NCBI GenBank assembly: GCA_903970185.1
Contig: CAJCIC010000064.1
Coordinates: 1 to 46,181 of the forward strand
Source of the DNA: Gammaproteobacteria bacterium
GTDB taxonomy: Bacteria; Pseudomonadota; Gammaproteobacteria; Burkholderiales; Burkholderiaceae_D
Length of the DNA: 46,181 nt
Reading direction: 5' to 3'
The notes under the pieces were generated by a model. That model worked only from the letters and a program-made list of their open reading frames with translations. It did not search any database and was not told the DNA's origin. This document shows, piece by piece, positions 7,801-14,752 of the stretch; positions within the stretch are counted from its first letter, which is position 1, and each line of letters opens with the position of its first letter. The translations under genes and the position numbers were made by a program.

Positions 7801-8317
7801 CGTGTTGTTCGACCAACTCCTTGTTGTTCGCCAGAAAATCACCGAATGCGCGCATGCGCAGTACGCTTTGCACTCTCAAGCTCAATTCGGCCCGATCAAG
7901 CGGCTTGGTGAGGAATTCTTCAGCGCCCGCGTTCAAACCGGCCAGATGCGTGCGGCGATCGACCAGGGCCGTCAACATGATGATCGGAATATGCGTCGTA
8001 TCGGGGTTGGCTTTGAGGATGCGGGCTACTTCGAGTCCGTCCATGCCCGGCATAAGAATATCCAGCAGAATCAAGTCCGGTTTGTGTTCAGAAATCAGGG
8101 CCAGAGCGCCTTGGCCATCGGCAGCTGTCAGCGTGCGATAACCTTCGTGCTCGAGCAGGACTTCAAGCAGTTTGCGGCTCTGGAGTTCGTCGTCGACGAT
8201 GAGGATGGTCGACGGCGAAGTTCCTACGGGGGCGCTTGCGCCGTTTTTCCTTGCGTCATTTGGGCGAGCTGCCCGCGATGGTTCAGCGGCTTTTGGCCTA
8301 CTGGGCAAGTTGGCCAT
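4802..8317 (-). CDS. Response regulator with PAS, GAF, degenerate GGDEF and EAL domains
   Basis: The 1171-aa cytoplasmic protein has this order: REC (about 37-155, phospho-acceptor Asp near 86 in LILLDILMPG), PAS (about 185-300), PAS (308-430), PAS (435-560), GAF (585-735), GGDEF (745-905), EAL (920-1160). The GGDEF signature reads GADHF near residue 816, so diguanylate cyclase activity is unlikely. The domain may instead bind GTP as a regulator, as in other such proteins. The EAL half keeps AEALIRW, NVSPLQL, ELEITES, IDDFGVGYSSL and IAEGVE, the expected metal and catalytic residues, so c-di-GMP hydrolysis is likely. It follows the lone receiver gene by 6 nt and is co-oriented with the hybrid kinase, so it probably is the output of that pathway. 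Confidence 0.93.
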   Translation of the reverse strand: MANLPSRPKAAEPSRAARPNDARKNGASAPVGTSPSTILIVDDELQSRKLLEVLLEHEGYRTLTAADGQGALALISEHKPDLILLDILMPGMDGLEVARILKANPDTTHIPIIMLTALVDRRTHLAGLNAGAEEFLTKPLDRAELSLRVQSVLRMRAFGDFLANNKELVEQHVEQQLQALRASELSYRRLFQTAQDGILIVDAATGRIDDVNPFLITLLGFSFDEMIGKSVNELRPFKDIAERLQQDLLQKDGYVLYEDVPLQARDGTQIAVELVSNVYHAGDRKVIQCHLRDISERKRAAMELRGSERRFSDLLRNVELAAVMLDDHGHITLCNEYLLRLTGWRFDEIVGRDYFEVFVPAEYGDSKSFAARLVTMPEAWVRENEVTTKSGERRRMRWNNSLLRSPLGHVIGSASIGEDITEQRQASALLEQSQQRLALATDCAQIGIWDWDVVADKLLWDPQMYALYGIREEDFSGAFDAWQNGLHPESRERAEAEIAAALAGSKEFHTEFRVVWPNQEVRDIEAHAVVKYDTHGTAMRMTGVNWDITARKQAESRIIHLNRVYAVLSGINTLIVRANNRDELFWEACRIAVEDGGFHMALICILNAHTRAIVPVASSGMDEELRSAIDDVLSSPETAEKTMLMEVLRERKVVISNDSQSDSQLVFGKEYAARAVRSVASLPLIVADAVIGMITLYAREFDFFHAQEMKLLTELAGDIAFAIDHIEKAERLEYLAYYDVLTGLANRTLFQERLEQSLINAQEQRQKVVLLLMDLERFKTINDSLGRAMGDSLLKQLAERALQYPVDAARMGRMGADHFAIMITDLQSEQEVPRWIDQFLKKVLGHAFDIVGSELRISAKFGVAVFPGDGRDAETLFRNAEAALKKAKLRGERYEFYAQGMNQHVAEWLTLETQLREALDNREFVLHYQPKVNLARGQVTGAEALIRWNNPRTGLMPPDRFIPILEETGLINEVGDWALRQAMADCQRWRTSAGLAARIAVNVSPLQLRNRHFVEEIQDVIGSHGNEAAFLELEITESMIMENVPHTIAALQQIREMGVRIAIDDFGVGYSSLSHLAKLPIDTLKIDRSFVTNMTSSPQGLALVSTIINLAHALNLTVIAEGVETEEQARLLALLGCDEMQGYLFSKPVPIDLLGAQFLPKSLLTTSKQKP

Positions 8318-8323
8318 GGCAAC

Positions 8324-8728
8324 CTAAGCGGAATCCGAAAGAGTGCCCGGCGATCGCGATTCCAGGCGGGGCAATTCGGCGTCGATCGCCGCGTAGAACT
8401 CGCGGTAGCGCAGTGGTTTTGCGATATACCCGTCGCATCCTGCCAGTCGCGCTTTCTCCACGTCATCCCGCATGGCCATGGCTGTCAGGGCAATCACCGG
8501 GATCGAAGCGGTGGCCGGATCGTGTTTCAGTAGCGCCGTTGCCGCAAGGCCATCCATGCCCGGCAACTGGATATCCATCAGAATCAGGTCGGGGTGATCG
8601 GCGCGCGCCATGGCCAGCCCGGCCTCCGCATCAACAGCACTCATCACGAAGTGGCCAGCGTTGCGCAATAGCATGACGGCTAGCTTCATGTTGGCCGGAT
8701 TGTCCTCAATGATCAATATTTTGGCCAT
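8324..8728 (-). CDS. Single-domain response regulator (CheY/DivK-like)
   Basis: This 134-aa lone receiver has the acidic pair in IIEDNPANM, the phospho-acceptor Asp in LILMDIQLPGMDG (near residue 53), the Thr in IALTAMAM and the Lys in YIAKPLRYREF. It has no output domain. The resemblance to DivK-type receivers is close (KLAVMLLRNAGHFV). It sits between the hybrid kinase (12 nt upstream) and the EAL protein (6 nt downstream), so it most likely receives phosphate from the kinase and relays it. The C-terminal 15 residues are outside the receiver fold. Confidence 0.93.
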   Translation of the reverse strand: MAKILIIEDNPANMKLAVMLLRNAGHFVMSAVDAEAGLAMARADHPDLILMDIQLPGMDGLAATALLKHDPATASIPVIALTAMAMRDDVEKARLAGCDGYIAKPLRYREFYAAIDAELPRLESRSPGTLSDSA

Positions 8729-8740
8729 GTCTCGTTGCGA

Positions 8741-11700
8741 TCAAGCCGGCGCCAAGAGCCGCTGAACTTCGACGACGAAGCGTGCATGGCTGAAACCGGC
8801 CTTCTCCACAATGTGGATGGGATTCTTGGCGTGGCTATTGAGCAGCGCTCGATCCTGTGCCGTAATCTGTTTGGCCGTAAGCACAAGGATCGGAATCCGC
8901 TCAGTGTCGGGATTGTTCTGCAATGTCCGAACCACGTCGAAGCCGGTCACGTCTGGCATCATCAAGTCCAGCAGAATCAGATCCGGGCGTAGCCGCTGCG
9001 CCAGCGTGATCGCCTCACTTCCACCGTACGCGCGAACTACGGCGTATACCGGCGGCGGAAGAAACCTTGCGATGACCTCGACGGCCTTTGGGTCATCGTC
9101 GACGACCATCACCGTGTGGGTCAGCTTTCCGGTGAGAGAAAGGCCCAGACCGTCCAGCGTGGCTGTCAACTGAGAACGGCTGATAGGTTTTCGCAGGACC
9201 GCCGCAGCGCCAATGGATGGCGACAATTCGCTCGCGGCAGCCGTGATGACGACAACCGGCACTCCTGCTAGCCCCTCGATGTTGCACAGTTTGCTGATCA
9301 CCTCCCAACCGCTAAGACCAGGCAGCATCAAATCGAGGGTAATCAGGCTGAGGCGCTGTTTGCGCGCCAGCGCTAGCGCGGCCTCGCCGCTAGCTGCGCG
9401 CAACACCGAGAAACCTTCTGATTCGAGCAGCATTCCAATCAGTTCTGCGGCTTGCGCGTCATCGTCGATGACCAGTGCAACCCGGCCGTCGGATGCGGGC
9501 ACAACACGACCCGCACCATCTGGGGTCTGGGAGGGCCAGGCTTCGGCTTGCGCTGCCGTTCGCAAGGGCAGCCACACGCCAAATCGCGAACCTTCTCCCT
9601 CTGCGCTGGCCACAGCGACCGTACCGCCGTGCAGCTCGGCCAGTATCTTGACCATCACCAGCCCCAGTCCCGTGCCCTCGAATTTGCGGGCCAGGCTGCT
9701 GTCGATCTGGCTAAATGGCTGAAACAGCTTCAACATGTCTGAAGCAGAAATGCCGATACCGGAGTCTGCCACGCAGATTTCAAGAAACTCGCTGTATTCG
9801 TTTTCGGGCAGCGGAAAACCATGAACTGGCCACGACCCAGCCAATGCGCCGACCGCACCTCGCAATACTCGACGAGTACTGAGTACGACATGGCCGCCGT
9901 CGGGGCTGAATTTCAGCGCGTTGGACAACAGGTTGTAGACGATCTGCTTCGTCTTGCGCATGTCCACTTCCGGTGCCCCAAGGCCGCCCCCTTTCTCCAG
10001 CTCGAGATTGACCCGCTTCGCTTGCGCCTTTTCCCTGACGATCGACAGGCTGTTCGATAACAGCGCGTTGAGATCGACAGACTCGAGTTCCAGCGACATC
10101 ATTCCCGCCTCGACTTTCGACAGATCGAGGACGTCATTGATCAGCGACAACAGGTGCTGACCGCTATTGAAGATGTCCCCGATGTAATCGAGCTGGGTCT
10201 CGCTCAGCTCGCCGATCAGACCGTCCTTTAAGGCCTCTGAAAAGCCAATGATGGCGTTAAGCGGCGTCCGTAGTTCGTGGGACATGGCCGCCAGGAACTC
10301 GGATTTCATGCGAGTCGCATGCTCGAGCTCCACATTCTTTTCTTCGAGGATGCGATCAATGCGCTTGCGCTCGGTAATGTCGCGTGCCGCGGCGAACACG
10401 CCCAGCAGCTTGCGATCGCGATTGTGAAATGTCGCCGCATTGTATGAAACCACCGTCTCGCTGCCGTTGCGCGCGCGCACTGTGAGTTCGTAATTGTTGA
10501 CTTTGTTTTCGATAAGAACGCGCCGGATGGCGGCGTCAGCGCGGGCCGGGTCGGTAAAGAAATTTCTGCAGGGGGCACCGATCAACTCGTCCCGCGTGCA
10601 TCCGGTAAGCGCGATCATCTGCTGATTCACGTCTGAGATGATGCCCTGTGGATCGGTCGTCATTAAGGCGTCGATGTTCGATTCGATCAGCGACCGCGTA
10701 TAAAATTGCTGGTCGCGCAGCCTCTGGTCGAGCAAAGCCTGATTCGCCTCGACCTCTTTGCGTGCCGTGTTGTCGGTGCCGACGAGCAAATAGCCGATGA
10801 TGCCGTCGCGGGCATCTCGCAGCGCGGTAACCGAAACAATGGCGGGGAAACGGCTGCGATCCTTGCGAATGTAGGTGAGTTCGTAGATATCCTCGATCCC
10901 CCGCGAAGCCTTGAATACCAATGCCTCAAAGCCTGGCGCGATTTCTGTGTCCAATTCCTGGCTGAGAACGGCGGCGCGTGCGATCAATTCCTGTGGGTCA
11001 GAAATGTCTGCTGGCGTGGTCTTGTTTAGGACTTCGGCCGCCGTATAGCCCAGCATACGTTCGGCGCCAACGTTGAAAATCTGAATCACTCCGCTCGCAT
11101 CTGTGGCGATGCTTGAGAAGTTCGCGCTATTGAAAATGGCGTTCTGCAACGCGCCAGCCTTGACCAATGCTTCTTCCGCGAGCTTGCGCTCGGTGTTGTC
11201 GGTGCCGATCAACAGGTAGCCAATGATGCCTTCCTGCGCATCACGCAGCGCAGTTACCGAGACGATGGCGGGAAGGCGGCTGCCGTCCTTGCGGATGTAG
11301 GTCAGCTCGTAGATATCTTCTATGCCGCGGGAAGCCTTAAATGCCAGCGCATCGAAGCCGGGCGTTATCGTCCTATCGAGTTCCAAGCTGAGAGCCGCTG
11401 CGCGCATCACCAGTTCCTGCGGATCGGAGATATCGGCAGGGGTGCTCTTGTTGAGGACGTCGGCGGGGGAGTAGCCGAGCATGCGCTCAGCGCCAACGTT
11501 GAAGATCTGAATCACGCCCCGCTCATCCGTGGCGATGCTTGAAAAGTTGGCGCTGTTCAAAATCGCTTCCTGCAACGCGCCTGCCTTGAACAAAATTTCC
11601 TTGTGCGTGGATTCGATGGCGCTGTTCGCGCAAGGCCGATCGTCACCAGAGACGGCTTTGAGGAACTCCCCCTGGACAGTCATGGCAACGCGCAATTCGT

Positions 11701-11812
11701 GGTGCATACGACCGCCAAAAGCGCTGAGGTCGGTTGGTAAGCGCGCCAGCGGTGCCACGTTCCAACCCGTGTGTGATGCAGGCGCGCGTGCTCGCTGGTC
11801 GGAGAATTGCAA
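8741..11812 (-). CDS. Hybrid histidine kinase with three PAS and two receiver domains
   Basis: The order is PAS (about 77-200), PAS (219-342), PAS (365-480), HisKA with MSHELRTPLNAIIGF (about 503-570), HATPase (615-745; N-box NLLSNALKFSPDGG, G1 ADSGIGIS, G2 GTGLGLVMVK), REC1 (Asp near 824 in LITLDLMLPG) and REC2 (Asp near 949 in LILLDLMMPD). No transmembrane helices are seen, so the sensor is cytoplasmic. The first two PAS units are nearly identical copies with a 426-bp period. The start is uncertain. The longest frame begins at a TTG (11812) without a good ribosome binding site; ATG codons at 11707 or 11683 are alternatives and do not affect any domain. It is first of a three-gene signalling cluster. 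Confidence 0.92.
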   Translation of the reverse strand: MQFSDQRARAPASHTGWNVAPLARLPTDLSAFGGRMHHELRVAMTVQGEFLKAVSGDDRPCANSAIESTHKEILFKAGALQEAILNSANFSSIATDERGVIQIFNVGAERMLGYSPADVLNKSTPADISDPQELVMRAAALSLELDRTITPGFDALAFKASRGIEDIYELTYIRKDGSRLPAIVSVTALRDAQEGIIGYLLIGTDNTERKLAEEALVKAGALQNAIFNSANFSSIATDASGVIQIFNVGAERMLGYTAAEVLNKTTPADISDPQELIARAAVLSQELDTEIAPGFEALVFKASRGIEDIYELTYIRKDRSRFPAIVSVTALRDARDGIIGYLLVGTDNTARKEVEANQALLDQRLRDQQFYTRSLIESNIDALMTTDPQGIISDVNQQMIALTGCTRDELIGAPCRNFFTDPARADAAIRRVLIENKVNNYELTVRARNGSETVVSYNAATFHNRDRKLLGVFAAARDITERKRIDRILEEKNVELEHATRMKSEFLAAMSHELRTPLNAIIGFSEALKDGLIGELSETQLDYIGDIFNSGQHLLSLINDVLDLSKVEAGMMSLELESVDLNALLSNSLSIVREKAQAKRVNLELEKGGGLGAPEVDMRKTKQIVYNLLSNALKFSPDGGHVVLSTRRVLRGAVGALAGSWPVHGFPLPENEYSEFLEICVADSGIGISASDMLKLFQPFSQIDSSLARKFEGTGLGLVMVKILAELHGGTVAVASAEGEGSRFGVWLPLRTAAQAEAWPSQTPDGAGRVVPASDGRVALVIDDDAQAAELIGMLLESEGFSVLRAASGEAALALARKQRLSLITLDLMLPGLSGWEVISKLCNIEGLAGVPVVVITAAASELSPSIGAAAVLRKPISRSQLTATLDGLGLSLTGKLTHTVMVVDDDPKAVEVIARFLPPPVYAVVRAYGGSEAITLAQRLRPDLILLDLMMPDVTGFDVVRTLQNNPDTERIPILVLTAKQITAQDRALLNSHAKNPIHIVEKAGFSHARFVVEVQRLLAPA

Positions 11813-12618
11813 TTGGGCATGCCAAAACGGCTTGCTGCCACATCGATGGCCGCTGCCAGCCAGTGGCGGGAAGATACGCCGGCACGACTGAGGCTGGCCA
11901 AGTCCGATTCATTCGTTGACATACCACTCCAGCCACGCGGGTTACGATTTGCCCGATCGCGCAAAGAGCGGAGGCGCGAAAAGCCTGCTCTTTCGGACAT
12001 CGACAGGATTGCCCGAACACCTTATAGGCACAATTGCTGCCGGCGGTATGTTCGGTACCGCACATAAGCGCTGCGTTCAGTTTGCTTCGCCAATGGCGAG
12101 CAACGCTCTGGGGCGGCCCCTGTTTTTTCGATGAATCGGCGCTTGTTTTCCCCGGATGCGACCCACGACGGTCGCGTTGTCACGCAGCCTCGCTCAATAA
12201 GGCATGGAGCTGAAGAAAGATCGATGGGGGCAGGCTGCCTGCCTGAAGCGGACGATCGAAGTCCTCAAGAGTTGCTCTAAAAAGCGGAATTAGAGGCTGG
12301 GGACCTGGCCTGCGGGTTGGCGTGGATCTTGGAGGCGGTTGCGGTTCGGGATGCGTCTCAAAAGGTTCCAATCGCACCAGGAGAGTCTCAGGCGTCGCTC
12401 ATTGGATTTCATGAGCATGACGAGCGGCAGCGGAGCAAACGCGGGGTAATCCGGGACGAGCGCCAGTGGTACAGTGCGGCCCCGTTGTAAACTTGTCTTT
12501 GTAGGTTATGTACTCGAACACGCTCGTCGAGATTGCAGAGTACATGCGCTGCAGCGCGTATAGCTCGGCCGCTGTCCGGTGATTCCCGGCCGTGGGCCAG
12601 CCGGGTGACACGCGTTGG
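11813..12618. other. Gene-poor stretch of about 0.8 kb
   Basis: I see no gene with support. Open frames on the minus strand (12180-12377, and the part of 12399-12782 beyond the PEP-CTERM gene) share one frame, are Pro/Arg-rich and resemble no family. A minus-strand frame containing MSTNESDLASLSRAGVS (within 11680-12000) overlaps the kinase start in another frame and could be a lost N-terminus or chance. No tRNA, array or insertion-sequence end is visible. Confidence 0.5.
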
Positions 12619-13188
12619 CTATGCGCTTGTGCCGAGGGCGGGGCCGAAGTCACGACCTCTGCGACGGCGGTAGGCGTAAGCCATGATACCCAAGCCGACC
12701 AGCATGGCCAGATCCGTCGAAGGCTCTGGGACTGCCGAGGCGAGCGAGAAGTTGGTGATGTAGATGCCAGTGGTCTTGCCACCCTTGGTGAAGGAATCCA
12801 AGCCGATTTCGTTACCGAAGGGACCGGATTCGATCGTCACCTGACCGCTCGGGCTGACGGTGGCAAAGGTAGTCAAAGACGATCCATGGAATGGCTCGTA
12901 GAACGTTGGCGTGAATTCATAGAACGTTTCGGTTCCAGGAATCAGGCTGGTATACGAGGAGATGGTTTCGAACGAGCTGCTGTAGATCTCCTTCTTGCCC
13001 TTGTACACGACCTCCGAGAAGCTCTCTTCACCACCGCTGAAATCAAACGTCACGTCACCGGTGACCGCGGGATTCTTGATGCTTGGCTTACCATTGGTGC
13101 CGACGATGTAGCCGTCAAACGAGTAGGTCTGGGCGTACGCCGCGGAAGTGGAACCAAGCAATGCCAACGTCACCAGAAGTTTGCGCAC
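12619..13188 (-). CDS. PEP-CTERM sorting domain-containing exported protein
   Basis: This 189-aa protein begins with a signal peptide (KLLVTLALLGSTSAAYA) and ends with a PEP-CTERM tripartite signal. VPEPST starts near residue 154, a hydrophobic segment follows (LAMLVGLGIMAYAY), and then an Arg cluster (RRRRGRD). In known systems the Pro-Glu-Pro motif is recognised by an exosortase (EpsH) and the protein reaches the envelope or exopolysaccharide. The middle part is Ser/Thr/Gly-rich beta-type sequence of unknown function. Start is GTG at 13188, with AAGGA about 11 nt upstream. No exosortase gene is in the window, so its processing enzyme must be elsewhere. Confidence 0.92.
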   Translation of the reverse strand: MRKLLVTLALLGSTSAAYAQTYSFDGYIVGTNGKPSIKNPAVTGDVTFDFSGGEESFSEVVYKGKKEIYSSSFETISSYTSLIPGTETFYEFTPTFYEPFHGSSLTTFATVSPSGQVTIESGPFGNEIGLDSFTKGGKTTGIYITNFSLASAVPEPSTDLAMLVGLGIMAYAYRRRRGRDFGPALGTSA

Positions 13189-13481
13189 GGTAGGAATTGT
13201 CCTTAATTGATAACACCCTAAAATACTTGCTTATCGGAAGTTTCGACATAGTCCGAACGCGCTAGTGATTCTCTATTGCGTCCGTGTGCCCGAATTTGAG
13301 CCCGATATACTTGAGCCAGAACCGGCCATCCTAGGGCCGGGGAGCCACAAATGGACGCAATAGCCCAGAAATTCCTTGCGAACGTCCGCGGTCTGCGTGA
13401 CCAAGCGACAAACGGTTGGGGAGGGCGATTTGACGGACTCGTCTGCCAACCGAGCGCTGACTCGACATCCGGTTGCGACTA

Positions 13482-14621
13482 GTGGAAATCTTCGAGTTCC
13501 TAGGCGAGATGGTAAAACAGGGTGCCTCGGACCTGTTCTTTAGCACGGGCGCCGTGGCCGCGATCAAATGCGAAGGAGTAACACAGCCGCTTGACCTTCC
13601 GCCATTCAAGTCGGGCGAAGTGAAGCAACTCGCCTACTCAGTGATGAACCAGAAGCAAATCGCCGAATTTGAGGCGACCATGGAGATGAATCTGGCCATC
13701 TCTGCCGAGGGCTTGGGCCGGTTCCGCATCAACGTGTTCGTGCAGCGGGGTGAAACCGGAATGGTCGTGCGATATATCAAGGCGAAGATTCCGGCAATCG
13801 CCGAACTCGGCTTACCTCCCGTACTTGAGCGGCTCATCGGGCTGAAGCGAGGACTCGTCCTGATTGTGGGGTCCACGGGCTCGGGCAAGTCGACAACCCT
13901 GGCTGCGATGTTGAATCACCGCAATCTTTCCACTACGGGCCACATCTTGACGATTGAGGACCCTATCGAATTTCTGCACGACCACAAGAAGTCAGTCGTC
14001 GATCAGCGGGAAGTCGGCATGGACACAGTCTCCTATGAGAGCGCATTACGCAACGCACTGCGTGAGGCGCCCGATGTCATCATGATCGGTGAGATTCGCG
14101 ATCGGGCAACGATGCAGCATGCAATTGCTTATTCAGAAACAGGACATCTATGTCTGTCAACTCTACATGCCAACAATGCCAACCAAGCCATGGAGCGAGT
14201 CATCAATTTTTTTCCTGATGAAGCTCGCCACCAGTTACTTACCGATCTAAGTCTGAATATCGCAGGCGTCATTGCTCAGCGCCTGGTCCTGGGGCTCGAG
14301 AAAAATCTGGTGCCCGCCGTCGAGGTATTGTTGAGTTCGGCATACGTTTCGGACTTGATTGCCAAAGGCGATATCGACAGTATCAAGGACGCCATGAAAC
14401 GCAGCAATGAAGTTGGCATGTGCACGTTCGACCAAGCGCTCTTCAAGCTATATGAAGACGGAAAAATTTCGCTCGAACAGGCTCTTGTCAACGCCGACTC
14501 ACGCACGGATTTGCTACTTCGCGTGCGTCTCGCAAAAGGCGTGAATGAAGCCGCCGGGCTATCCGGTCTGAAGCTGGAAGATGAAGCGCCGCACGATATT
14601 CCCGCACGGTTTCGCCGGTGA
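13482..14621 (+). CDS. pilU: Type IV pilus retraction ATPase, PilU type
   Basis: A secretion-superfamily (PilT/PilU) hexameric ATPase that would act at the inner-membrane base of the type IV pilus. The N-terminal PAS-like region includes EIFEFLGEMVKQGASDLFF. Walker A is GSTGSGKST, followed by the Asp box TIEDPIEF, Walker B VIMIGEIRD and the His box STLHANN. The roughly 380-aa length and the C-terminal extension past the PilT core fit PilU. PilT's retraction motif AIRNLIRE is not seen. GTG at 13482 is my preferred start; a TTG at 13473 is possible, and neither has a strong ribosome binding site. No other pil gene is adjacent. The next gene follows after about 130 nt. Confidence 0.85.
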   Translation: MEIFEFLGEMVKQGASDLFFSTGAVAAIKCEGVTQPLDLPPFKSGEVKQLAYSVMNQKQIAEFEATMEMNLAISAEGLGRFRINVFVQRGETGMVVRYIKAKIPAIAELGLPPVLERLIGLKRGLVLIVGSTGSGKSTTLAAMLNHRNLSTTGHILTIEDPIEFLHDHKKSVVDQREVGMDTVSYESALRNALREAPDVIMIGEIRDRATMQHAIAYSETGHLCLSTLHANNANQAMERVINFFPDEARHQLLTDLSLNIAGVIAQRLVLGLEKNLVPAVEVLLSSAYVSDLIAKGDIDSIKDAMKRSNEVGMCTFDQALFKLYEDGKISLEQALVNADSRTDLLLRVRLAKGVNEAAGLSGLKLEDEAPHDIPARFRR

Positions 14622-14752
14622 TTAAGGCGAGGAGATAGTCGTCGGATAAGCGAAGGTACATAGGAATTCGCCGCAACGGCTGAACAGGATTTCGCCAATC
14701 CTGTGTTGACTCGCGATATCCTCGATATTTGCCCAATCCCTTGAATTTGAAC

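Noticed and set aside
7328..8533. 401-codon plus-strand open frame
   Set aside because: It runs antisense to the REC and PAS domains of the EAL protein and into the lone receiver gene. GC-rich codon bias on the minus strand explains it.
12399..12782. Minus-strand open frame overlapping the PEP-CTERM gene end
   Set aside because: Its first half overlaps the PEP-CTERM coding region out of frame, and the rest has no recognisable motif.
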